Shown: positions 55,678 through 62,755 of the stretch, in pieces
Position numbering within the stretch: position 1 is the stretch's first letter
Layout: each line of letters opens with the position of its first letter
NCBI RefSeq assembly: GCF_023657445.1
Contig: NZ_JAGTWY010000001.1
Location: 620,001 to 684,000 of the forward strand
DNA length: 64,000 nucleotides
Direction: 5' to 3'
Origin: Marinobacter sediminum
Lineage (GTDB): Bacteria > Pseudomonadota > Gammaproteobacteria > Pseudomonadales > Oleiphilaceae
Position numbers and translations under genes: made by a program
The notes under the pieces: generated by a model
Database searches by the model: none
What the model was told of the DNA's origin: nothing
What the model saw: only the letters and a program-made list of their open reading frames with translations

Positions 55678-57213
55678 TCAGCCCTTGCCAAGCTGCGGCA
55701 CCCGGTGAGTACCATGCGCGATGCAGACGTTCTTGGTTTCCATGTAGAAATCGAAGCTCCAGTCGCCGCCATCACGGCCGATGCCGGACATCTTGGTGCC
55801 CCCGAACGGAGACGGCAGGTTGCGGTTGTTCTCGGAGTTCACCCACAGCATGCCAGCGTCGACATGCCGGGCCATGCGCATGGCCCGGCCGGTGTTTTCG
55901 GTCCAGATGTAGCCGGACAGACCGTACTCCGTATCGTTGGCGACCGCGATAGCCTCCTCTTCGGTATCGAAGGTGATAGTGGTCAGTACCGGACCAAAAA
56001 TCTCTTCCTGAGCGATGCGCATCCTGCTGTTGGCATCGGTGAACAGGGTCGGCTCCAGATAGTTGCCGGCCGGGTCCAGATCGCCGTTCGCCTCGGTGAT
56101 GCGCTTGCCGCCTACGGCGGTGTTGGCGCCATCCTCTTTAGCGATGTCGAAATAGCTCAGGACCTTGTCGAAGTGCTCTTTGTGTACCAGAGGGCCGACC
56201 TCGGTGTCCGGATCCAGCGGGTGACCGACCTTAAGGTTGCGAACCCTCTGTTCCAGTGCAGCCATGAACTTGTCACGAATGCCACTCTGGATTAGCAAAC
56301 GACTGGAAGAGGTACAGCGCTGGCCGTTCAGGCTGTAGATCATGAACACAACTGCATCCAGCGCCCGCTCGAAGTCGGCGTCGTCAAACACGATGACCGG
56401 GTTCTTTCCGCCCAGTTCGAAATGCATGCGCTTGAGGGTGTCGGCACCCTGGCGCATGATGTGGGAGCCAGTGGCGGATTCTCCCACCAGCGCCACAGCC
56501 TTGATCGCAGGGTGTTCTGTCATGCGCTTACCCGCCGTCTCGCCAAAGCCATTGACCATGTTCCATACCCCTTTGGGCAGGACTTCATCGGCGATTTCGG
56601 CCAGGATATGGGCGCTCAGCGGAGTCAGTTCGGCTGGCTTGTGGACAACCGTACAGCCCGCCGCCAGAGCCGGAGCGATTTTCCAGGTAGACAGCATGAA
56701 TGGCGTATTCCAGGGCGTGATGATGCCTACCGGACCAATCGCCTTGCGTATAGTAAAGTTGGTGTGTTCCTGCTGCTGCAGGGAGAGGCCATCCTGGGCT
56801 TCCGGCGCCTTGTCAGCGAAGAAGCGGAAGTTGGCGGCGCCTCGCTCGGCCGCCTTTTTCATGAAACGGATCGCCTGGCCGCAGTCCATGGACTCGACCA
56901 GGGCGATTTCGTCGGCACGCTCGACCAGGCGGTCGGCGAATTTGTTCAGCAGTCGCTTGCGCTCGGCGCCCGGGGTGGCGGCCCAGGCTTCAAAGGCATC
57001 TTCGGCAGCCTTGCAGGCGGCATCCATATCGTCGGTTGACCCGGCCATGATCTTGCCGATGGGGCTATTGTCGGTCGGCGTGATGTTGTCGTATTCCTTG
57101 CCGCCGTTACCGAGGGTGAACTCACCGTTGATGTAGTGGCCGGTGGTGTTGTTCCTGAAACGTTCCAGGTAGCGCTGGGCACGTTCCAGGTTGGTCGCTT
57201 GTGTATCGCTCAT
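55678..57213 (-). CDS. hpaE: 5-Carboxymethyl-2-hydroxymuconate semialdehyde dehydrogenase
   Basis: NAD-dependent oxidation of the ring-fission aldehyde to 5-carboxymethyl-2-hydroxymuconate. The 511-residue aldehyde dehydrogenase has the expected motifs: IITPWNTPFMLSTWKIAPALAAG (cofactor site), HFELGGKNPVIVFDDADF with the general-base Glu, and NGQRCTSSSRLLIQ with the catalytic Cys; the C-terminal VNSENNRNLPSPFGGTKMSGIGRDGG is close to HpaE/HpcC. It follows hpaG2 by 18 bases and is the last enzyme gene of this leftward operon. Confidence 0.92.
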   Translation of the reverse strand: MSDTQATNLERAQRYLERFRNNTTGHYINGEFTLGNGGKEYDNITPTDNSPIGKIMAGSTDDMDAACKAAEDAFEAWAATPGAERKRLLNKFADRLVERADEIALVESMDCGQAIRFMKKAAERGAANFRFFADKAPEAQDGLSLQQQEHTNFTIRKAIGPVGIITPWNTPFMLSTWKIAPALAAGCTVVHKPAELTPLSAHILAEIADEVLPKGVWNMVNGFGETAGKRMTEHPAIKAVALVGESATGSHIMRQGADTLKRMHFELGGKNPVIVFDDADFERALDAVVFMIYSLNGQRCTSSSRLLIQSGIRDKFMAALEQRVRNLKVGHPLDPDTEVGPLVHKEHFDKVLSYFDIAKEDGANTAVGGKRITEANGDLDPAGNYLEPTLFTDANSRMRIAQEEIFGPVLTTITFDTEEEAIAVANDTEYGLSGYIWTENTGRAMRMARHVDAGMLWVNSENNRNLPSPFGGTKMSGIGRDGGDWSFDFYMETKNVCIAHGTHRVPQLGKG

Positions 57214-57231
57214 GATCGTTCTCCTGAAGGC

Positions 57232-58014
57232 TCAGTATTTGTCGCCGTAGTACTCTTTTTCGGAGACGATGCGTGTCTCCAGTGAGCAGATGTTTTCGAT
57301 GGTGCAGATCACGGTGTCGCCGGGCTGCATGTCGACCACGCCGTGCGGGGTACCGGTGGCGATCATGTCACCCGGATTCAGGGTCATGATCTTGCTCAGG
57401 TACTCCACCAGAAAGGGAACGTCGAAGATCATGTCGCTGGTGGAGCCGTCCTGAGTGATCTTGCCGTTGACCTCGGTAGTCAGGCGCAGGTTGTTGACGT
57501 CCGCCACGTCCTCGCGGTCGACAATCCACGGTCCCATCGGCAGCAGGGAGTCCCGGCTCTTTACCCGCAGGTTGGGGCGATAGTAGTTCTCCAGATAGTC
57601 GCGGATTGCGAAGTCGTTGCACACGGTATAGCCGGCTACGTAATCCATCGCATCTTCGCGTTTGATGTTTTTGCCCGCTTTACCGATTACCGCCACCAAC
57701 TCACACTCGTAGTGCTGGAATTCAATGTTGTCGGGGCGGTAGCTGACCTGCCTGTGCCCGGTGAGGGTATTGGCATGCTTGATGAATACCAGCGGTTCCT
57801 TGGGCGGTTCGAACGACAGCTCGGTGGCGTGGTCGGCGTAGTTCAGACCAAGTGCGAAGATGGTGCCCGGTTCCTTTACGGGTGGCAGCCACGTGATATC
57901 GTCCGAATCCAGTGCTACGTCCAGCACCTCGCCGCCACTGGTGGTGATGCGATCGTTGGTGTCGATGTCGATATCCAGCTCGCGGCCGTCAAAAATGATG
58001 CGTGCGTGTCTCAT
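57232..58014 (-). CDS. hpaG2: Homoprotocatechuate isomerase/decarboxylase, C-terminal type subunit
   Basis: A 260-residue protein of the fumarylacetoacetate hydrolase fold, matching the C-terminal half of E. coli HpaG, which decarboxylates OPET and isomerises the product. Metal-binding acidic residues are in FQHYECELVAVIGKAGKNI and YTVCNDFAIRDYLENYYRPNL; the end DMIATGTPHGVVDMQPGD is characteristic. In E. coli the two halves are one polypeptide; here they are separate genes with a three-base gap, as in many other bacteria. Confidence 0.9.
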   Translation of the reverse strand: MRHARIIFDGRELDIDIDTNDRITTSGGEVLDVALDSDDITWLPPVKEPGTIFALGLNYADHATELSFEPPKEPLVFIKHANTLTGHRQVSYRPDNIEFQHYECELVAVIGKAGKNIKREDAMDYVAGYTVCNDFAIRDYLENYYRPNLRVKSRDSLLPMGPWIVDREDVADVNNLRLTTEVNGKITQDGSTSDMIFDVPFLVEYLSKIMTLNPGDMIATGTPHGVVDMQPGDTVICTIENICSLETRIVSEKEYYGDKY

Positions 58015-58017
58015 GGC

Positions 58018-58686
58018 TCAGGCACCTCCCAGTGTGTTGGTCAGGGTGCCGACACCCTCGATCGTTGCTTCCACTCTGTCACCTCGGGTGACCGGGACAC
58101 GGTCACCGGCAAAGCCTACCGCGATGATCTCCCCCGGCTGCAGCGTCATGATCCAGGAGATGGTGCTGATCAGCTCGGCAACGCTGCGCTTCATGTCAGC
58201 CAGCGCAATCGCACTCTTCTGCTCGTCATTGACTCGGATGGTGACAGTGAGGGCGTCGGGGTTGGCGATGGTGTCGGCCGGGACGACCTCCGGGCCGACC
58301 GGCGCGGAGGTGTCCAGGCATTTGCCCTTGATATCGGGACGGAAGTAGTTTTCTTCCGGCAGCGAAAAATCACTGACGATGGTGTAGCCACGGACATAAT
58401 CCAGTGCTTCAGCCTGACTGACGCGGCAGGTTTCGCGGCCAATGACCACGCCCAGGCTGGCGCCAACTGCCATGGCTTGAACGTCGTTGCCGTCGAAATC
58501 CTTCGCCCATTCCACCTCGGCGCCATCAACGTTCCAGGTGTTACGTGGCTTGTAATACAGCACCGGCTGGGTCGGTGGTTTCTTGTAGGGGGCTTCGTTG
58601 AATGTCCCTTCCAGAGCAGCCAGCTGGGACTTGTCGTTCAGTGCGACGCAGATCAGCTTGCTGTGAACCAGGGTGTTTGCTGTCAT
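58018..58686 (-). CDS. hpaG1: Homoprotocatechuate isomerase/decarboxylase, N-terminal type subunit
   Basis: A 222-residue protein of the fumarylacetoacetate hydrolase fold, matching the N-terminal half of E. coli HpaG. VALNDKSQLAALEGTFNEAPYKKPPTQPVLYYKPRNT is the family start; metal-site residues are less complete than in HpaG2 (AVGASLGVVIGRETCRV in place of the typical E-x-E), though YTIVSDFSLPEENYFRPDIKGK is retained. The two subunits probably form a heteromer that performs decarboxylation and isomerisation. It lies between hpaI and hpaG2. Confidence 0.9.
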   Translation of the reverse strand: MTANTLVHSKLICVALNDKSQLAALEGTFNEAPYKKPPTQPVLYYKPRNTWNVDGAEVEWAKDFDGNDVQAMAVGASLGVVIGRETCRVSQAEALDYVRGYTIVSDFSLPEENYFRPDIKGKCLDTSAPVGPEVVPADTIANPDALTVTIRVNDEQKSAIALADMKRSVAELISTISWIMTLQPGEIIAVGFAGDRVPVTRGDRVEATIEGVGTLTNTLGGA

Positions 58687-58718
58687 GATTAACCTTTTCT
58701 TGTGGTGGCCGCCGTTGA

Positions 58719-59525
58719 TTAGTAGCCGGCCTGAGGTTTGTCGTCTTCAGCCGGGGCGCCCTGTTTGAAGCGCTGCGCCAGCTTTCGGGTTTCGTTGGCC
58801 AGGATCATGGTGTCGACGCCCACACCGACGAAATTGGCACCGTGCTTGATGTAGCTTTCTGTCAGGGATGGGTCGAGGCAGAGCAGGCCGGCATGTTTGC
58901 CGGCAGCACGTATTCTGCTGAGGCCCTTGTTGACCGTATCGACCACCTTCGGGTTGCCGGCGTCGCCGATGTAGCCCATGGATGCGGACAGGTCGGACGG
59001 GCCTATGAAGACCCCGTCGACACCGTCAACGGCAAGGATCTCATCGAGGTTGTCCATGGCACTGACGGTTTCCACCTGGACGATCAGGCAGATCTCATCA
59101 TTGGCCTTCTTCAGGTAGCCTGGTGTCTGGTTCCAGCGGGCCGCTCGGGCCAGCGAGGTGCCCAGGCCGCGAATGCCGGCCGGTGGATAGCGAACCGCCT
59201 GTACCAGCTGTTTTGCCTGTTCCGCGTCCTCCACCATTGGTACCAGCAGTGTCTGCACACCAATATCCAGCAGTTGCTTGATCAGTGCAGTATTGCCTTC
59301 GACACAGCGCACGATCGGGGCGACGTCGTAGGGTGCCATTGCCTGCAGGTGAGACATGATGGTGCGGAGGTCGAACGGGGCATGTTCACCGTCGATCAAC
59401 AGCCAGTCAAAGCCGGCTATCGCGGCAATTTCGGCCGCGCTGTTGTCTGGCAGGCCCAGCCAGAGCCCATATTGGGTTTCCCCTGCGGCCAACCCCTGTT
59501 TGAAACGGTTTTTAGACAGTTCCAT
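58719..59525 (-). CDS. hpaI: 4-Hydroxy-2-oxoheptanedioate aldolase
   Basis: Class II aldolase cleaving 4-hydroxy-2-oxoheptane-1,7-dioate to pyruvate and succinate semialdehyde, the last step of the pathway. The 268-residue protein has LLIDGEHAPFDLRTI (Glu-His region at the active site), IVQVETVSAMDNLDEIL with the metal-ligand Glu, and FIGPSDLSASMGYIGD with the metal-ligand Asp. It sits between hpaH and hpaG1 with short gaps. Confidence 0.94.
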   Translation of the reverse strand: MELSKNRFKQGLAAGETQYGLWLGLPDNSAAEIAAIAGFDWLLIDGEHAPFDLRTIMSHLQAMAPYDVAPIVRCVEGNTALIKQLLDIGVQTLLVPMVEDAEQAKQLVQAVRYPPAGIRGLGTSLARAARWNQTPGYLKKANDEICLIVQVETVSAMDNLDEILAVDGVDGVFIGPSDLSASMGYIGDAGNPKVVDTVNKGLSRIRAAGKHAGLLCLDPSLTESYIKHGANFVGVGVDTMILANETRKLAQRFKQGAPAEDDKPQAGY

Positions 59526-59549
59526 GGTCGTTCCTTCGGTGCGTTCTGG

Positions 59550-60353
59550 TTAGTCGAAGTTCAGGGTCACGCCGCCCAGAGAGCCGAAATCTGCATGCAC
59601 GGTATCGCCGGCCTTGACCGGGACAGGGCGGGTGAATGAGCCGGACAGGATGACCTGGCCTGGTTCCAGGCCAACCCCGTGCGGCGCAAAGCGCTTGCAA
59701 ACCCAGGTTATGCCTTTGACGGGGTTGCCCAGAACGCCACCGGCCAGGCCGGTTTCTTCGATCTTGCCGTTGAGGTACAGCATGCAGCCGGCCCATCGCA
59801 GGTCGATGTCCATCGGCCGGATGGGGCGGCCACCCATGACGATGCCGGCATTGGCGGCATTGTCGGAAATGGTGTCGTAGACCTTGCGTGTGTAGCCGGT
59901 ATCGGGGTCGGTGCGCAGGCAGCGGGCCGCGATCAGTTCGAGGGACGGGATGATGTAGTCCGTGGCGTTGATAACATCGAAGATGGTGACGGCGTCGCCG
60001 AACAGCGGCTTTTTCAGCACGAAGGCCAGTTCAACTTCTATGCGTGGGTCGAGGAAGTCGGATGCCTTGATGGTGGCACCGTCCTCGATCAGCATGTCAT
60101 CAAGCAGTACACCATAGTCCGGCTCATCGATATTAGATGACATCTGCATGGCACGAGAGGTCAGGCCAATCTTGTAGCCCATCACCTTACGGCCTTCGGC
60201 CACTTTGCGATCCACCCAGGCTTTCTGGATGGCGTAGGCCTCCTCCATGGTCATGTCCGGGTAGTCGAGCGTCAGGGCCGGGATCTGCTTGCGGCTGGTC
60301 TCGGCCTGGTAGAGCCTGTCGGCAGCCGTTTCGATTTGATCTTTCGTCAACAT
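59550..60353 (-). CDS. hpaH: 2-Oxohept-3-ene-1,7-dioate hydratase
   Basis: Adds water to 2-oxohept-3-enedioate before aldol cleavage by HpaI. The 267-residue protein belongs to the hydratase/decarboxylase branch of the fumarylacetoacetate hydrolase fold. YKIGLTSRAMQMSSNIDEPDYG, IEVELAFVLKKPLFG (metal-site E-x-E) and GLEPGQVILSGSFTRPVPVKAGDTV are diagnostic. ATG 60353 (MLTKDQIETAADRLY) is chosen; the frame continues to 60545 but that would cross the predicted promoter and operator. First gene of the leftward operon. Confidence 0.93.
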   Translation of the reverse strand: MLTKDQIETAADRLYQAETSRKQIPALTLDYPDMTMEEAYAIQKAWVDRKVAEGRKVMGYKIGLTSRAMQMSSNIDEPDYGVLLDDMLIEDGATIKASDFLDPRIEVELAFVLKKPLFGDAVTIFDVINATDYIIPSLELIAARCLRTDPDTGYTRKVYDTISDNAANAGIVMGGRPIRPMDIDLRWAGCMLYLNGKIEETGLAGGVLGNPVKGITWVCKRFAPHGVGLEPGQVILSGSFTRPVPVKAGDTVHADFGSLGGVTLNFD

Positions 60354-60424
60354 GCTTGTTATGCACCTTTTTTTTGTCGGGTGGATGACCGGCGATGGCC
60401 TGTCGCGGGCGGCAGTTGCCTGAG

Positions 60425-60449
60425 CCTGGAGGCTGGAATGGACTCCAGG
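60425..60449. repeat. Inverted repeat in the hpaH leader
   Basis: CCTGGAG (60425-60431) pairs with CTCCAGG (60443-60449) with further GAG/CTC pairing across a bulge. It falls in the ~108-base untranslated leader predicted for hpaH. Confidence 0.4.
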
Positions 60450-60468
60450 CCTCAACGATAATTTCCCT

Positions 60469-60496
60469 ATTTTAGTTAACATATTAAGTAAGTCAA
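60469..60496 (-). promoter_or_regulatory. hpaH operon promoter with HpaR-type operator
   Basis: Within the 311-base gap 60354-60664. On the minus strand TTGACT (60496-60491), 16 bases, TAAAAT (60474-60469). The spacer holds TTAATATGTTAA (60487-60476). Transcription would start near 60461 and run into hpaH-hpaI-hpaG1-hpaG2-hpaE. Confidence 0.7.
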
Positions 60497-60558
60497 GCGT
60501 CCGAATTGTATGCTCCTGAACTTCTGCTCGGCAGGCATATTTCATTTTACAGAGTGTG

Positions 60559-60586
60559 TTGACAAAACTTAATATGTTAATTAGAT
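60559..60586 (+). promoter_or_regulatory. hpaF-dctPQM promoter with HpaR-type operator
   Basis: A consensus TTGACA (60559-60564) followed after 16 bases by TTAGAT (60581-60586), or after 17 by TAGATT. The spacer contains TTAATATGTTAA (60569-60580), the same 12-mer in the same place as in the divergent hpaH promoter. The gap holds no other evident gene. Confidence 0.7.
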
Positions 60587-60664
60587 TCTGGGTAGCCTCT
60601 GGTTAGCAAGTGCGTTCAGGGGCGTCCATCAACAACGATGAACTTATAATCCGGGACTCATCCT

Positions 60665-61051
60665 ATGCCTCATTTCATCGTCGAGTATTCAGGTAACCTC
60701 CACGACCGTCTGGAGTTCCAGTCGCTGTTTGCAAGTTTGCACGAATACGTTGTCTCTACCGGGGCTTTTCCTATTGGTGGTGTGCGTAGTCGGGCTATTC
60801 GCTGTGACGATTTCCGGGTCGCGGATGGCAGGGAAGGCTTCTCGTTCCTCAACCTGACTCTGAAGATCGGTCACGGCCGGGACATGGCGTTGAAGAAAGA
60901 AGTCGCGGAGCGGGTGTTCGACATTCTCTGCGACTGGATGAAGCCAGTCACTGATACCGGCTATTGTCAGATCTCATTCGAGATGACGGAGCTGGATCCT
61001 GTTCTAAAATTCAACAAGAACAACATTCATCCTCTGTTCTCAAACACCTGA
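60665..61051 (+). CDS. hpaF: 5-Carboxymethyl-2-hydroxymuconate delta-isomerase
   Basis: Ketonises 5-carboxymethyl-2-hydroxymuconate in the homoprotocatechuate pathway. The 128-residue protein is of the tautomerase superfamily; after removal of Met, Pro1 (MPHFIVEYSGNL) is the catalytic base. FLNLTLKIGHGRDMALKKEV and the end HPLF are typical of HpaF/HpcD. It is the first gene of the rightward transcript that goes on to the TRAP transporter, separating it from the other enzyme genes. Confidence 0.93.
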   Translation: MPHFIVEYSGNLHDRLEFQSLFASLHEYVVSTGAFPIGGVRSRAIRCDDFRVADGREGFSFLNLTLKIGHGRDMALKKEVAERVFDILCDWMKPVTDTGYCQISFEMTELDPVLKFNKNNIHPLFSNT

Positions 61052-61174
61052 CGGGAGTGTGACAAAGGGTGGGCGCTGCAGGACCTGTAGTTGCAGCGTC
61101 AGGAATGTTCGCGGGTCTACCCAGGCCGCGGCAATGCAAGTGATAACTACAAAACAATCAGGAGAAAGGCCGTT

Positions 61175-62212
61175 ATGACAAAAACAAAGATCTTTACCAA
61201 AGCCGCCATCCTTTCATTGGGGCTGGCGATATCCGGCAGCGCTCTTGCCGCCACGACGTTGCACGTCGGAACCTGGCTGCCGCCGACTAACCCACAGAAC
61301 GCAGTGGTCTGGCCGACATGGGCCAAATGGGTCGAAGAGGCAACCGAAGGACGGGTTAAGGTTGAAATCGAAAACGATCTGGGCCACCCGAAAACCATGT
61401 TCCAGCTGGTAGAGGACGGTGTCGTCAACGCCGGATTCAGTTACCACGGATACGTTCCGGGCCGTTTCCAGTTGCCCCAGATTGTGGAATTGCCGGGTCT
61501 GGGTGTGGGAGCCGAGGCGGCTTCCGTGGCACTCTGGCGGGTGTATAACAAGTACTTCATGGACTCCGGTGAGTTTGAAGGCCTGACACTCATTGGCACG
61601 TTTACCCATGGTCCGGGCTATATCCATTCCATTGAGCCAATCACCTCCTTCGATCAGATCAAGGACAAGAAGATTCGTATTGGTGGTGGTGTCCAGACCG
61701 AGCTTGGCAAGCGGATGGACGTGACTCCGGTTTCGGCGCCCGCCCCAAAAGTCTATCAAATGATGCAGCAGGGGGTGATTGATGGTGCCTTCCTCCCCAT
61801 GGGTGAGCAGAAGACTCTGCGTCTCAAGGAAGTGGCGCCCAACGTCACCATGCTCCCTGGCGGCATGTACCTCGGCAGTTTTTCCATGTTCATCGACCCA
61901 TACTTCATGGAAAAGCTGGACCCCAAGGATCGCGAGGCGATCATGAGCGTATCGGGTGAAAAACTCTCCGCCCTGGCCGGACGTGCCTGGGATGGTATTG
62001 ATGACGAGGGCCTGAAGGCCGCGCAGGAAGCCGGCGTCAACATCATCCAGGTTAAGGAAGGTGATCAGATGGCGAAGGACTTCCAGAAGCTGATTCAGGG
62101 CATGGACGAACAGTGGATCCAGAACGTTTCTGATCGTGCCCCGGATGCCCGAGAGGCGCTCAAGGAACTGCGGACCGTTGCCCGAGAGTATGAGCGTGAA
62201 CACCAGGAGTAA
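61175..62212 (+). CDS. dctP: TRAP transporter substrate-binding protein, DctP family
   Basis: A periplasmic solute receptor of 345 residues. ATG 61175 (AGGAG upstream) gives a Sec signal peptide, MTKTKIFTKAAILSLGLAIS..., with cleavage expected after SALA (~residue 25). LHVGTWLPPTNPQNAVVWPTWAKWVEEATEGRV, GIGGGVQTELGKRM-like segment and PVSAPAPKVYQMMQQGVIDGAFLPMGEQK are the DctP-fold landmarks. Context with hpaF suggests an aromatic acid such as a hydroxyphenylacetate as ligand (inferred). Confidence 0.9.
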   Translation: MTKTKIFTKAAILSLGLAISGSALAATTLHVGTWLPPTNPQNAVVWPTWAKWVEEATEGRVKVEIENDLGHPKTMFQLVEDGVVNAGFSYHGYVPGRFQLPQIVELPGLGVGAEAASVALWRVYNKYFMDSGEFEGLTLIGTFTHGPGYIHSIEPITSFDQIKDKKIRIGGGVQTELGKRMDVTPVSAPAPKVYQMMQQGVIDGAFLPMGEQKTLRLKEVAPNVTMLPGGMYLGSFSMFIDPYFMEKLDPKDREAIMSVSGEKLSALAGRAWDGIDDEGLKAAQEAGVNIIQVKEGDQMAKDFQKLIQGMDEQWIQNVSDRAPDAREALKELRTVAREYEREHQE

Positions 62213-62216
62213 CCAC

Positions 62217-62732
62217 ATGTCTCTCGCTACCTGGGTTAACAGGCATTATAGCGAGAAGGGGCCAGCCAAGTGGCTGGTCTTCCTTCTGGAGGTTCTGGCA
62301 GCGTCAGTTCTCTTCCTGCTTATGTTGACTACCTGCGTGGACGTGGCCGGACGCTATCTCTTCAACAGTCCCGTTCCCGGGGCCACTGAGCTCACCCGGC
62401 TCGGCCTTGCCCTGATGGTATTCGCGGCGATGCCGGTTATCACTTATCGGGGTGGGCATATTGTGGTGGACCTGCTGGACAATGTGCTGGGGCAGAAGGT
62501 GTTGAAGGTTCTCGGGCTGGTTTCCGCCCTGGTTATTTCCTCTTCGATGTACTTCCTTGCGGTACGGATCTTTGAGCTTGGCGAGAGGTCGATCCGGCGT
62601 GGTGTTGTGACGGAATTTCTCGGCCTGCCCAGTGGTTATATCACCGAGTACATTGCCATTATGAGCTGGCTGACCGCCGCGTGCATGATAACGCTCGGGG
62701 TTTATCGCATCCTGTTCACTGCTAACAAATAA
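62217..62732 (+). CDS. dctQ: TRAP transporter small permease, DctQ family
   Basis: A 171-residue inner-membrane protein with four hydrophobic helices (around LVFLLEVLAASVLFLLMLTT, LGLALMVFAAMPVIT, VLGLVSALVISSSMYFLAV, AIMSWLTAACMITLGVYRI). DVAGRYLFNSPVPGATELT is the DctQ signature. ATG 62217 has AGGAG 7 bases upstream and lies five bases after the dctP stop. It partners DctM. Confidence 0.9.
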   Translation: MSLATWVNRHYSEKGPAKWLVFLLEVLAASVLFLLMLTTCVDVAGRYLFNSPVPGATELTRLGLALMVFAAMPVITYRGGHIVVDLLDNVLGQKVLKVLGLVSALVISSSMYFLAVRIFELGERSIRRGVVTEFLGLPSGYITEYIAIMSWLTAACMITLGVYRILFTANK

Positions 62733-62755
62733 ACCAATCAGTTACGGAAAATTCT

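Noticed and set aside
57343..58692. A 449-codon frame opposite hpaG2 and hpaG1
   Set aside because: Both hpaG genes are clear; the frame is a mirror of their codon use.
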